This document shows, one piece after another, positions 1 to 8,811 of a DNA stretch of 36,402 nt (positions are counted from its first letter, which is position 1; each line of letters begins with the position of its first letter). The stretch is from Oscillospiraceae bacterium (lineage in GTDB: Bacteria; Bacillota; Clostridia; Oscillospirales; JAKOTC01), in NCBI GenBank assembly GCA_035353335.1, contig DAOPZJ010000026.1:1-36402 (forward strand). Direction: 5' to 3'. The notes below the pieces were generated by a model, which was given only the letters and a program-made list of their open reading frames with translations, did not search any database and was not told the DNA's origin. The translations under genes and the position numbers were made by a program.

Positions 1-59
1 TATCACATCCTTTTAAAATTGTTCAGAGACAACCCTCTGTTCTAGTCAAGACCCTTTTT

Positions 60-929
60 TTAATACTTTTTAATCGAAGAGACCTCTTCATATAAAAGCT
101 TATAACTCTCATAACGGCTCAAAGCGATTTCACCGTTCTTGACGGCGGCACGTACCGCGCAGCCCGGCTCGTTGATATGGCGGCAGTCGGCAAACCTACA
201 GTCGTCTTTTTTCTTTGCAAACTCCAAAAAACAGTCCGCAAGCTGCCCGAGGCTGATATCCGGCGTCAGGGTCTCAAGATTAACCGAAGAGAATCCGGGC
301 GTGTCGCAGATAAAAACCCCTTTTGAAATTTCGAATAGCTCCGCTTCCCGGGTCGTGTGTTTTCCGCGCCCGAGCGCTTTGCTGATCTCGTCGGTTTTGC
401 GTGCCATCCCGGCGAATGAGTTGAGCAGCGTGGTTTTCCCGACGCCGGAATTGCCGGAGAGCAGATTGATGCCTAAAACCAGCAATTTTTCCAGTTCCCT
501 GGCTTCGCCGCTGTCTTTTCCGCACAAAGAGACGCTGGGATAACCCGCGTTTGAATAGAGTCTGACATATTGCTCGGCGGACGCCAGGTCGTCTTTTGTG
601 ATCACTACCGCGCAGGCAATTCCGTTTGCGGCCGCAACGGCGAGCATTTTATCCAGCAGCCCGACGTTGAAGTTCGGTTCTTTAACCGAGGCCACCGCAA
701 GCATCCGGTCGACGTTTGCCACAAACGGACGCAGCATTAAATTTCTTCTCGGAAGCACTTCCGCGAGCACCGGCGCGGCACCTTCGCTGTCAATCAATAC
801 CCGGTCTCCCGCGGTAGGCGCAAAATTGTCCTTGCGAAACAATCCGCGCGCTTTGCAATTCACGGTATTTTCGCCGCAAAGCACGCTGTAAAGGCCACCC
901 ACGCACTTGAGAACGAGTCCTTCGGTCAT
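60..929 (-). CDS. rsgA: Ribosome small subunit-dependent GTPase RsgA
   Basis: Circularly permuted GTPase that acts late in 30S ribosomal subunit maturation in the cytoplasm. The G motifs come in permuted order: TKDD (G4) near residue 111, then the P-loop GNSGVGKTT near 160, then DTPGF (G3) near 210. A C-terminal zinc knuckle follows (C-x4-C-x-H-x5-C, in CRFADCRH...GC). An N-terminal OB-fold precedes the GTPase. The length of 289 aa is normal for the family. The start overlaps the prkC stop as ATGA, so translation is probably coupled. On the same strand, AAAGGA lies at 8-13, just before the window edge. It is placed like the Shine-Dalgarno site of a next gene; in this conserved order that would usually be rpe, but the gene itself is outside the window. 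Confidence 0.96.
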   Translation of the reverse strand: MTEGLVLKCVGGLYSVLCGENTVNCKARGLFRKDNFAPTAGDRVLIDSEGAAPVLAEVLPRRNLMLRPFVANVDRMLAVASVKEPNFNVGLLDKMLAVAAANGIACAVVITKDDLASAEQYVRLYSNAGYPSVSLCGKDSGEARELEKLLVLGINLLSGNSGVGKTTLLNSFAGMARKTDEISKALGRGKHTTREAELFEISKGVFICDTPGFSSVNLETLTPDISLGQLADCFLEFAKKKDDCRFADCRHINEPGCAVRAAVKNGEIALSRYESYKLLYEEVSSIKKY

Positions 930-2926
930 TGGCCGGTCCTCGAGTTGGAAGAGAGATACCCGGGCGAAAGGTCTACCGCATAATCAACGCCATACGGCCG
1001 GGAATCAAGGGCGTCAAAATCAACTAAAATTTCCCGCAGTAACTGCCCGTTCGCGTTGACTTTAAATAACTGGGTACCTTCGGCGATCTTGACCGCAAAA
1101 ATGACATTCGTGCTTCCGGGTGAAACAACGATTGAGGCAATCGGCGGCTGATCGGTCTTTTGATAAACCTCAATCAAATAGGCGAAACTGCGCTGCGGCA
1201 GATTATTTAACGAAATATCCATGGTCTTTGTATCATCAAAATATAAAGAACCGTCCGAGACAATGAGATCGACAGTTGTCCCGATCGGAACATAACTGCC
1301 CAACTCCGGCGTTGTAATCATCACCTGATCTTTCGGCATTGCGCTTACTTCATAAGTGACAATCCCCGGCACAAGACCTTTGTCAATCAATATCTTTCTC
1401 ACCTCATTAAGTGAGAGCCCCATGATTGACTTCGGGATTTCCACCGCTTTGCTTTGGGAATTGATTGCTACATAAACTGTGACAGTTGCTCCTTTGGCGA
1501 TTTGTGTACCCACCGGCGGATCGGTTGAGAGCACATATCCCGGTGCTGTGTCAATAGAGAACTGTTCCACGACTCTCGGGAACAACCCAAGCCCTTCAAG
1601 TGTACCGGTCACCTGTGTCTTCTCACGTCCCGCGCATTCAGGAATCGAAATTAAATTCGGGCCTTTGCTGACCTTGACCGTGATCGTGCTGCCCTCGATG
1701 ACCTTTTTGGGAGGTGTCGGGGTCTGTTCGTAGATGACGTCCTGCGGGTATTCATCGTTATATTGGGAGGAATCGTCATAGACGATATTAAATTCAGCAT
1801 TGTTTTCGTTGGCGATGACTTCATAATAATTCTGCCCGACAAAATTGGGCAAAGCGACTTCGGCGCCCGCCGGCGTCAACAAGGTTGTCTTGAGAAGAAC
1901 CGCGCTGAACACAAATAATCCGGTCCCGATCATCACCGCGACGGTGATTCCCAAAAGAATCGAAAGCCACCGGCTCTTGATCAAAGGCGCCTTTTTCGGT
2001 TTTTCGGAAGCCGCCGTTTTCAGCGCTTCCTGCGACGGCGTTACAACGGGTTTTTGAACCGCCGAGGTATATTTATATGCAAAAATGATTCCCGGATTGC
2101 GTTTAATTTCCTCTGTTGCCGCCAGCATCTCTGCTGCCGATTGGTACCGTTCCTCCGAATTTTTGCGCATCGCCCGCGCAATGATCTCTTCAAGTCCGAC
2201 GGGGATGTCCGCATTCAGTTTGCGCGGTGCCACCGCCGCCGCGTTCATCTGCATCATGGCTACCTGGGCCGGGTTTTCGGAATCGAACGGAAGACGGCCC
2301 GTCAGCATCTCATAAAGCAATATACCGACCGCATACAGATCCGCGCGGGCATCGACTTTGTCGCCTCTGGCTTGCTCCGGGCTCATATAGTGCACCGAGC
2401 CGATTGTGCGTCCGTTGTCGGCGGTATTCTGCCGCATAAACTGCGCGATTCCGAAATCGGTCACTTTGATCGTGCCGCTTGAAGTCAGCAATATGTTCTG
2501 GGGTTTGATATCGCGATGCACAATGCCGTTTTCGTGGGCGTGTACAAGCGCAGACAAAATTTGAGACACAAATAGAATACTGTCTTTCCACGATAGGATC
2601 TTCTGCAGCTCAATAAATTCCTTCAGCGTAATACCGTCAACCAGTTCCATCACAATATACTGCAGCCGGTCGCCGAGACAAACGTCGTAGACCTTGACGA
2701 TATTCGGGTGTGAAAGCACCGAAATCGCCTTGGACTCGGTCTTGAACCGACGGCGGAATTCATCGTTGGCAAGATACTCCTCCTTGAGCAGTTTCACCGC
2801 AACCTTGCGGTTCTGTTCAAGATCAAACGCCGAATAGACAACCGCCATTCCGCCGATGCCGATGATCTCGCGCAGTTCATATCTGCCGTCGAGTTTTTTG
2901 CCGAGATATCTCTCAAACTGTCCCAA
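926..2926 (-). CDS. prkC: PASTA-domain serine/threonine protein kinase (PrkC/Stk1 type)
   Basis: Membrane eukaryotic-type Ser/Thr kinase that senses muropeptides or cell-wall state in Firmicutes. The kinase domain fills about residues 15-275: glycine loop GIGGMAVVYSA, VAVKLL lysine, catalytic HRDIKPQN, DFG in DFGIA, and SPEQARG in the P+1 region. A juxtamembrane linker leads to one TM helix near 325-350. Three extracellular PASTA-like repeats follow (starting near PNFVGQ, IPECAG and IPKSIMG), then a C-terminal beta-rich tail. The start codon is TTG, with GGAGG seven bases upstream inside the end of the phosphatase gene. No better in-frame ATG lies nearby. The gap to the phosphatase stop is two bases, so kinase and phosphatase are co-translated as the usual antagonistic pair. 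Confidence 0.96.
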   Translation of the reverse strand: MGQFERYLGKKLDGRYELREIIGIGGMAVVYSAFDLEQNRKVAVKLLKEEYLANDEFRRRFKTESKAISVLSHPNIVKVYDVCLGDRLQYIVMELVDGITLKEFIELQKILSWKDSILFVSQILSALVHAHENGIVHRDIKPQNILLTSSGTIKVTDFGIAQFMRQNTADNGRTIGSVHYMSPEQARGDKVDARADLYAVGILLYEMLTGRLPFDSENPAQVAMMQMNAAAVAPRKLNADIPVGLEEIIARAMRKNSEERYQSAAEMLAATEEIKRNPGIIFAYKYTSAVQKPVVTPSQEALKTAASEKPKKAPLIKSRWLSILLGITVAVMIGTGLFVFSAVLLKTTLLTPAGAEVALPNFVGQNYYEVIANENNAEFNIVYDDSSQYNDEYPQDVIYEQTPTPPKKVIEGSTITVKVSKGPNLISIPECAGREKTQVTGTLEGLGLFPRVVEQFSIDTAPGYVLSTDPPVGTQIAKGATVTVYVAINSQSKAVEIPKSIMGLSLNEVRKILIDKGLVPGIVTYEVSAMPKDQVMITTPELGSYVPIGTTVDLIVSDGSLYFDDTKTMDISLNNLPQRSFAYLIEVYQKTDQPPIASIVVSPGSTNVIFAVKIAEGTQLFKVNANGQLLREILVDFDALDSRPYGVDYAVDLSPGYLSSNSRTGQ

Positions 2927-2928
2927 AA

Positions 2929-3663
2929 CTATGCCTCCGATCTCATGATGACCGCCGTGATATTATCGCCGCCGCCGTGTGCATTCGCGCACTCAATCAG
3001 CCGCTCGCAGATATTTTCAAAACGGTACTTCAGCATGATCAATGCGATCTCTTCATCTGTGACAAAACCGCTGAGTCCGTCTGTACATAATAAAATCGTG
3101 TCCCCGGGTTTCAGTGTAACAAATCGATAATCTTCTTCCACTTGCTCGCTGATGCCGATCGCACGGGTGATGACGTTGCGCTCCGGGTGAATTTTGGCCT
3201 GATCTTTGGTAATATACCCGAGTTCCACCATATCCTGTACCAAAGAGTGATCCCGGGTCAGTTGGTTCAAAACGCCGCTGCAAAAAGAATAGATGCGGCT
3301 GTCTCCGACTGTTGAGATATGCAGAACCCGTTTGTTCATCACGGCCATCACCATCGTAGTGCCCATTCCGCCATAAACGAGATCGCGGTGCGCCGCCTTC
3401 CAGACCGCTGTATTGGCCTTTTTCAACGCCATGTTCATGGCCTTGCGAAGATCGGTGTCACCGGCATTTTTCTTATAATGCCGCGTCAGCTCGTTCATCG
3501 CCGCCCCGGATGCCAAACGGCTTGCGCATTCGCCGCCCGCCGCGCCGCCCATGCCGTCGCAGACCACCGCCCACCCGAGCTCCTCGCTGAGCACGGAAAA
3601 ATCAAAGCAGTCCTCATTTCGAGTACGCTCGCGGCCGACGTCGGTCTTTCCGATGATCTGCAT
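2929..3663 (-). CDS. prpC: PP2C-family serine/threonine phosphatase (Stp/PrpC)
   Basis: Cytoplasmic metal-dependent phosphatase that reverses PrkC phosphorylation. PPM-family motifs are all present in order: RTRNEDCF, CDGMGGAAGG (metal Asp and Gly), GTTMV, GDSRIYSF, LTRDHSLV, RNVITRAIG, CTDGLSGFVTDEE and GGDNITAV. The chosen start gives MQIIGKTDVG..., 244 aa, with AGGAAG a few bases upstream. An upstream in-frame extension to 3723 would run into the rlmN coding region and looks non-native. The gene sits 13 bases after the rlmN stop and two bases before prkC. Confidence 0.95.
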   Translation of the reverse strand: MQIIGKTDVGRERTRNEDCFDFSVLSEELGWAVVCDGMGGAAGGECASRLASGAAMNELTRHYKKNAGDTDLRKAMNMALKKANTAVWKAAHRDLVYGGMGTTMVMAVMNKRVLHISTVGDSRIYSFCSGVLNQLTRDHSLVQDMVELGYITKDQAKIHPERNVITRAIGISEQVEEDYRFVTLKPGDTILLCTDGLSGFVTDEEIALIMLKYRFENICERLIECANAHGGGDNITAVIMRSEA

Positions 3664-3676
3664 TCGGCTCTTCCTT

Positions 3677-4762
3677 TCAGCTCTCGCGCTGCCCGTTCCT
3701 GCGCAGCTGCCCGCAGGAGGCATCCAGGTCGGCGCCCATCGTGCGCCGAATCGTGACGCTCGCGCCGCTCTGTTCCAGTGTTTTATAAAAATTCTGCACC
3801 GTCTGTGCCGGAGGCGGGAAAAATCCGGTGCCCTTGACCGGATTGCAGGCGATCAAATTGATATGGCACAGCTTTTTACGCAATAATACTGCAAGTTCCC
3901 GGGCATTCTCAACCGAATCATTGACGCCCCGGATCAATGCGTATTCAAAAACCACACGCCGCCCGGTCATTTGGGTATAATACTCGACAGCCGAGAGCAA
4001 TTGCACGATGCCGTACTTTTTGTTGATCGGCATAATCTTGCCACGTAACTCGTCGTTCGGCGCGTGCAGCGAAACCGAGAGGGTCAGCCCGAACTTGTAT
4101 TCGGCGAGTTCCCGAATCTTATCGGCAAGCCCGCAGGTCGAGAGCGACACATGGCGCAAACTCATCTGATAGCCGTCGGGTGCGGACAAGTTTTGTAAAA
4201 AGGTCACGACGTTTTCGAAGTTATCGAGCGGTTCTCCGATGCCCATCAAAACGACATTGTCCACCCTGCCGCCGCACTCTTTTCCGGCTTCGGTGACCTG
4301 TCCGAGCATCTCCCCCGCAGTCAAACTGCGGCAATATCCCGCCGGAGGCGAGGCACAGAATTTGCACCCCATCCGACAGCCCGCCTGTGTCGAGATGCAG
4401 ACCGTGCTGCCGTATTTATACTTCATCAGCACTCCCTCGACTTTTTCTCCGCCGCTTACTGTAAAAACAAACTTTTTTGTGCCGTCATCCGATAACAAAA
4501 CCCGGTCGGTCGTGACTTCGCGCAACATAAAATCCGCTTCCAGCGAATCACGTATCGCCTTCGGGATATTGGTCATATCATCGAATGTTTCAGCGTTGCC
4601 GTAGACCCATTTGATGATCTGATCGGCGCGATAGGACGGCAGACCCTTGTCTTTGACCCAATCCCGAATCTCCTGTATCTGAATGCTTGTAAGTCCCGGC
4701 CGCACCATTCTTGCCATCCTCTCGCAGGGTTTAAGTTTGAAAATATATTTTTCAAACTTCAC
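3677..4762 (-). CDS. rlmN: 23S rRNA (adenine-2503-C2) methyltransferase RlmN
   Basis: Radical-SAM enzyme that methylates A2503 of 23S rRNA (and A37 of some tRNAs). The Cx3Cx2C cluster is visible as GCRMGCKFC near residue 129. The methyl-carrying Cys is in CISTQ, and the C-terminal catalytic Cys lies in GADLDASCGQL. The body from VRPGLTS onward aligns with the family. The first codon is GTG with AAGGAG five bases upstream. However, the promoter's -10 box ends only about 15 bases before that GTG, and the first 13 codons are built from an AT palindrome. A start at the ATG at 4708 (MVRPGLT, GAGAGG nine bases upstream) is therefore a real alternative and would leave the palindrome in the leader. 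First gene of the rlmN-prpC-prkC-rsgA operon. Confidence 0.95.
   Translation of the reverse strand: MKFEKYIFKLKPCERMARMVRPGLTSIQIQEIRDWVKDKGLPSYRADQIIKWVYGNAETFDDMTNIPKAIRDSLEADFMLREVTTDRVLLSDDGTKKFVFTVSGGEKVEGVLMKYKYGSTVCISTQAGCRMGCKFCASPPAGYCRSLTAGEMLGQVTEAGKECGGRVDNVVLMGIGEPLDNFENVVTFLQNLSAPDGYQMSLRHVSLSTCGLADKIRELAEYKFGLTLSVSLHAPNDELRGKIMPINKKYGIVQLLSAVEYYTQMTGRRVVFEYALIRGVNDSVENARELAVLLRKKLCHINLIACNPVKGTGFFPPPAQTVQNFYKTLEQSGASVTIRRTMGADLDASCGQLRRNGQRES
4735..4757. repeat. AT-rich palindrome at the 5' end of rlmN
   Basis: A 23-base near-perfect inverted repeat with arms GTTTGAAAA and TTTTTCAAAC around a TATA centre. It lies inside the first codons of the long rlmN reading frame, or in the leader if the later start is used. 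A closely similar palindrome occurs at 31296-31319. Confidence 0.6.
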
Positions 4763-4777
4763 ACCTTCTCCTTCTAT

Positions 4778-4806
4778 ATAATACCCAAATCCCGCCTTCC
4801 TGTCAA
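4778..4806 (-). promoter_or_regulatory. Sigma-A-type promoter of the rlmN-prpC-prkC-rsgA operon
   Basis: On the minus strand the -35 is a perfect TTGACA (4801-4806). A 17-base spacer leads to the -10 TATTAT (4778-4783). Transcription would start near 4771-4774, very close to the GTG start of rlmN. Confidence 0.75.
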
Positions 4807-4824
4807 GATAACGCGATGGGTCGG

Positions 4825-4853
4825 TTGCTTTGAAGCCGGTTTGGGTTTATAAT
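4825..4853 (+). promoter_or_regulatory. Sigma-A-type promoter of the DUF362-sirtuin operon
   Basis: Plus-strand TTGCTT (4825-4830), 17-base spacer, perfect TATAAT (4848-4853). The start codon is about 28 bases downstream, with GGAGG in between. It lies back to back with the rlmN promoter. Confidence 0.7.
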
Positions 4854-4881
4854 ATATTTAACTTTATTTCGGAGGTACGCA

Positions 4882-5973
4882 ATGGCTTCAACCGTCTATT
4901 TTACCGATTTTACAACCCACACCGGCAGCCGCCTGACCAAACTGGCCGAACTCATCAAAGCCGCGGGGTTTTATAACATCAATTTCGAGCGGCAATATGC
5001 CGCAATAAAAATTCACTTCGGCGAACCCGGCAATCTGGCCTTTTTGCGCCCGAATTACGCCAAGGTCGTCGCCGACGCGGTCAAAAGCAAAGGCGGAAAG
5101 CCCTTTCTGACCGACTGCAACACCATGTATGTGGGCAGGCGCAAAGACGCGGTCAGCCATCTTGACGCGGCTTATGAAAACGGCTACTCTCCGCTCACCA
5201 CCGGCTGTCAGATCATTATCGGGGACGGCCTCAAGGGCACCGACGACGTGCTGATCCCGATCAACGGCGAGCTGGTCAAAGAAGCGAAGATCGGCCGCGC
5301 CGTCGCCGACGCGGACATCATCATCTCGATGAACCATTTCAAGATGCACGAGGAGACCGGCATCGGCGGCGCTTTAAAAAACCTCGGAATGGGCTGCGGC
5401 TCACGCGCCGGGAAGACCGAAATGCACTGCGACGGCAAACCCCAAAGCAGCGCAAGATGCCGTGCCTGCGGCATGTGCATCAAAAACTGCGGTCAGGACG
5501 CGATTGCCATGGTGGAAAAGAAAGCGCACATCGACCACGAAAAATGCGTCGGCTGCGGCCGCTGCATCGGCATCTGCCCGTTCGACGCCATCCGCACCGC
5601 CGATTTCAGCACCAGCAATCTGTTATGTAAAAAAATCTCAGAATACGCGCTTGCCGTTATCAAGAACAAGCCGTCATTTCATATCAATTTCGTCATGGAC
5701 GTCACCCCCGCCTGCGACTGCCACGCCGGAAACGACTCACCGGTGGTAGCCGACATCGGCATGTTCGCCTCATTCGACCCGACTGCGCTCGATGTGGCCT
5801 GCGCCGAAGCCGTCGCCAACGCGCCGGTGCTCTCGGGCAGTCTGCTCGACGGAAAAAAGCTCAAAGGCGACCTGTTCAAGACCATGTACCCGCACACCGA
5901 TTGGCGCGTCGGCCCCGAGCACGCCGAAAAGATCGGTCTCGGCAGCACCGAATATAAGCTTATCAAAGTATGA
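4882..5973 (+). CDS. DUF362 protein with two 4Fe-4S ferredoxin clusters
   Basis: A 363-aa iron-sulfur protein of the DUF362 family, whose function is not firmly established. The DUF362 part spans about residues 1-180 and continues after the ferredoxin insert. Two 4Fe-4S motifs are clear: CRACGMCIKNCG near residue 192 and CVGCGRCIGICPF near 221, arranged as in 2[4Fe-4S] ferredoxins. No signal peptide or TM helix is seen, so it is probably cytoplasmic and does electron transfer or redox chemistry. GGAGG precedes the ATG by five bases. Its stop overlaps the next start (ATGA), tying it to the sirtuin. The exact reaction cannot be read from the sequence. Confidence 0.92.
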   Translation: MASTVYFTDFTTHTGSRLTKLAELIKAAGFYNINFERQYAAIKIHFGEPGNLAFLRPNYAKVVADAVKSKGGKPFLTDCNTMYVGRRKDAVSHLDAAYENGYSPLTTGCQIIIGDGLKGTDDVLIPINGELVKEAKIGRAVADADIIISMNHFKMHEETGIGGALKNLGMGCGSRAGKTEMHCDGKPQSSARCRACGMCIKNCGQDAIAMVEKKAHIDHEKCVGCGRCIGICPFDAIRTADFSTSNLLCKKISEYALAVIKNKPSFHINFVMDVTPACDCHAGNDSPVVADIGMFASFDPTALDVACAEAVANAPVLSGSLLDGKKLKGDLFKTMYPHTDWRVGPEHAEKIGLGSTEYKLIKV

Positions 5974-6674
5974 CGCTTCAACAAATCATCGATCAAAGCA
6001 ATCATATCGTCTTTTTCGGGGGTGCCGGGGTTTCGACCGAGAGCGGCATCCCCGATTTCCGCAGCAAAGACGGCTTGTATCATCAAAAATACGACTACCC
6101 GCCCGAGACGATTTTATCACACTCGTTTTTCATCACGCATACCGAAGAATTTTATCGTTTCTACCGGAAAAAGATGCTCTCTTATTCGCCGAAACCCAAC
6201 GCCGCGCACCTCAAACTCGCCGAACTCGAGCGCGCCGGAAAGCTGAAAGCCGTTGTCACCCAGAACATCGACGGCCTGCACCAGGCCGCCGGGAGCAAGA
6301 CCGTTTTTGAGCTGCACGGCTCGATTCACCGTAATTACTGCATGGACTGCGGCAAGTTTTACGACATGTCCTTTGTCCGCGACGAACTAGGCATCCCGAA
6401 ATGCGCCTGCGGCGGAACCGTCAAACCCGATGTGGTTCTATACGAAGAGGGCCTGGACGACGCCACCGTCGAAGGCGCGGTCGACGCAATTTCCAAGGCC
6501 GACACGCTGATCGTCGCGGGCACCAGCTTGACCGTCTATCCGGCGGCAGGTCTGTTGCGTTATTTTCGCGGCGCAAACCTCGTCCTGATCAACCGCGACG
6601 AGACCCCGCTCGACAATGCCGCCGATTTGGTGATTCACGCCAATGTCGGAGAAATTATTGCAAAAATAATGTAG
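5970..6674 (+). CDS. cobB: NAD-dependent protein deacylase, Sir2 family
   Basis: Sirtuin that removes acyl groups from lysine with NAD. Visible motifs are GAGVSTESGIPDFRS (NAD binding), TQNIDGLH, the catalytic His in ELHGS, a four-Cys zinc site (CMDC ... CAC), GTSLTVYPA and INRDETPLD. The length of 234 aa is normal for bacterial class U/III sirtuins. The start overlaps the DUF362 stop by four bases, so expression is coupled. The C-terminus is odd: the stop codon TAG is supplied by the first bases of the MITE-like element that begins at 6671, so a few native residues may have been replaced. Confidence 0.94.
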   Translation: MTLQQIIDQSNHIVFFGGAGVSTESGIPDFRSKDGLYHQKYDYPPETILSHSFFITHTEEFYRFYRKKMLSYSPKPNAAHLKLAELERAGKLKAVVTQNIDGLHQAAGSKTVFELHGSIHRNYCMDCGKFYDMSFVRDELGIPKCACGGTVKPDVVLYEEGLDDATVEGAVDAISKADTLIVAGTSLTVYPAAGLLRYFRGANLVLINRDETPLDNAADLVIHANVGEIIAKIM

Positions 6675-6796
6675 GGAACGGTCTTGACCGTTCCGAAACA
6701 CCGCTTCAGCGGTGTTATACAGCGTTGTAAACATTATTTTCTTATCTCATCTTGGCGGGCTTTTGCCCGCTCGGAACGGTCAAGACCATTCCCTAC
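6671..6796. mobile_element. MITE-like element, 126 bp, with 25-bp terminal inverted repeats
   Basis: Terminal repeats at 6671-6695 and 6772-6796 match as inverted copies with one mismatch. Each outer repeat is itself nearly palindromic (GGAACGGTC TT GACCGTTCC on the left). Two more hairpins lie inside: AACACCGC TTCA GCGGTGTT and GCGGGC TTTT GCCCGC. There is no open reading frame. The flanking bases AAT on both sides could be a short target duplication, which is weak evidence. This is the form of a non-autonomous, structure-rich repeat; mobility itself is inferred. Its hairpins may also help end transcription of the convergent sirtuin and asnB genes. Confidence 0.75.
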
Positions 6797-6799
6797 AAT

Positions 6800-8653
6800 T
6801 CATATTAAAATCCTCGGCTGATAAACCCGTAACCACTCATTAAACTGCAATACATACGCAATCAGCTGCGGCGATGCCATCAATTGCCCGAACCACGGCT
6901 TGCCGGTCTCGGCGGGCTTTTTTAAAAAGCTCTCAACCTTCTTTTTGTCAATAAACGCATGAATCGGCGAATTCACATCGGACAGCACCACCAGTAGTTT
7001 TTCTTTCAATAACCGCTCATAATTCGGATTGTAGGTCTTGGGGTACGGGCTTTTTTTACGCAACAGTAATTGCGGCGGCAGCGCGTCTTTGAACGCGTCG
7101 CGCAGCAGCGATTTTTCAATGCCGTTGCGCCGCTTCATCGCCCACGGCACATTGAATAAATAGTCCATAATCCGGTGGTCTGCGAACGGCACGCGCGCCT
7201 CCAGCCCCGAGTGCATACTGGCTCGGTCCATCCGGTCGAGCAGCGTCTGCATAAACCATTTGATGTTCAAATAGGTGATCTCCCTGCGCCGCCGTTCCTC
7301 GGGCAGTTCCCCCGGTAAAACCGGCACTTTGGCCACCGACGCGCGATAGGTATCGTTAGCGTAATCGGTGAGGTCAAGCTTTTGAATGATACCTTCCTGC
7401 AACAGGCACTGCCGAGCCGCGATATTCTTTGACCACGGAAACCCGTCGTTCGCCATCAAATCCTCCCGATAAAACCACGGATACCCCCCGAAAATTTCGT
7501 CCGCGCACTCTCCGGTCAAAGCGACCTTGTTATGCTGCTTGACCAACCGGCAAAAATACATCAGCGAAGCGTCAATGTCCGCCATCCCCGGCAGGTCTTT
7601 CGAGATCATCGACTCACGGAGCAGATCGGCAAGCGCCTCCTCATTGCACTCCAAATATCGGTGATTGGTCTCGATTTTTGACAGCATGATATCGACATAA
7701 GGCCTGTCGCGCTCGGGCTGGAAGGCGTTCGCGGCAAAATATTTGTCATTTCCCGAGAAATCGAACGAATAGGTGTTTAATTTTGCACCCGCCTGCTTTA
7801 ACGCCTCCACGGCGATTGCGGTCACAATGCTCGAATCGACCCCGCCCGATAAAAAACTGCAAATCGGGACATCGGAGACCATCTGCCGGGTGATTGCGTC
7901 GCGTACCAAAAACGAGACGGTCTCGACGGTTTTTTCGTAGCTGTCCGAATGCTCCCTGCAGGTCAAATCCCAGTACTTTTCGCTGTGAAAACCGCTCTCG
8001 TTAAACACCGCGCGGCAACCCGGCTCAAGCTCAAAAATCCCCTTGAACACCCCGCAGCCGGGCGTTCTGGCGGGCCCAATGCCGAAGACCTCCCGAAGAC
8101 CGTCGAGGTTCAGTTCCGGCTTGATATCCGGATGCGCAAACAGCGCCTTCAATTCCGACCCGAAGACGAGCAGCCCGTCTTTGACCGTATAAAATAAAGG
8201 CTTGACCCCCGCATGGTCGCGAAAGAGCGCCAGCCGTTTTTCTTCTTCATCCCAAACCGCAAAAGCAAAAATCCCGTTGAGTTTGCCGACACACTCCATG
8301 CCGTACTCGATATAAGCGTTCAAAATCACCTCGGTGTCGCAAGTGGTCTCGAACTCATACCCCGCCGTTTTCAGCTCTTCGGTCAACTCGCCTGCGTTAT
8401 AAATTTCGCCGTTATAGACGATGGAATATTCAAATCCGTCTTTGCTGCGAATCATCGGCTGCGCCCCGCGCGAGAGGTCCCGAATCGAAAGCCGCGTGTG
8501 CGCAAGCCCGATGTTTTCGCGCAGATATTCGCCTGTCCGGTCATACCCCCGGTGCGCAATCGACTCCCGCATCTTTTTCAAAATTGTAATATGTTGTTCT
8601 CTGTCAAAGAAAAAATTGTTATGATAATTACAAAACCCCGTGATGCCGCACAT
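6800..8653 (-). CDS. asnB: Asparagine synthase (glutamine-hydrolysing)
   Basis: Makes asparagine from aspartate, glutamine and ATP. The N-terminal class II glutaminase begins MCGITGF, with Cys2 as nucleophile, and has the AHRG motif. The C-terminal synthetase carries the pyrophosphate loop SFLSGGVDSS near residue 265 and GECADEIFGGYPW. The length of 617 aa fits the long AsnB class. AAAGGGAG lies about 12 bases before the ATG. The 158-base gap upstream contains no recognisable T-box; a TAAAAT preceded by a poor -35 is the only promoter-like signal. The gene converges with the sirtuin operon across the MITE-like element. Confidence 0.95.
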   Translation of the reverse strand: MCGITGFCNYHNNFFFDREQHITILKKMRESIAHRGYDRTGEYLRENIGLAHTRLSIRDLSRGAQPMIRSKDGFEYSIVYNGEIYNAGELTEELKTAGYEFETTCDTEVILNAYIEYGMECVGKLNGIFAFAVWDEEEKRLALFRDHAGVKPLFYTVKDGLLVFGSELKALFAHPDIKPELNLDGLREVFGIGPARTPGCGVFKGIFELEPGCRAVFNESGFHSEKYWDLTCREHSDSYEKTVETVSFLVRDAITRQMVSDVPICSFLSGGVDSSIVTAIAVEALKQAGAKLNTYSFDFSGNDKYFAANAFQPERDRPYVDIMLSKIETNHRYLECNEEALADLLRESMISKDLPGMADIDASLMYFCRLVKQHNKVALTGECADEIFGGYPWFYREDLMANDGFPWSKNIAARQCLLQEGIIQKLDLTDYANDTYRASVAKVPVLPGELPEERRRREITYLNIKWFMQTLLDRMDRASMHSGLEARVPFADHRIMDYLFNVPWAMKRRNGIEKSLLRDAFKDALPPQLLLRKKSPYPKTYNPNYERLLKEKLLVVLSDVNSPIHAFIDKKKVESFLKKPAETGKPWFGQLMASPQLIAYVLQFNEWLRVYQPRILI

Positions 8654-8811
8654 AAAAATATTCGCTCCCTTTCAAAAAAACAAAGGGCTCTGCCGTAAAT
8701 AAATTCACAGCGCGAACCCCATTGTCCGTCACGACTTTATTTTATGCAAAAACCCCGCAAAAATGAACACGATCTGTCATTCCAAACCGCTTGTGTTTGC
8801 TGTTGTTCTCC

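Noticed and set aside
1..59. Intrinsic terminator after rsgA
   Set aside because: The only hairpin (CAGAG/CTCTG) is short and weak, and a ribosome site at 8-13 suggests the operon continues past the window.
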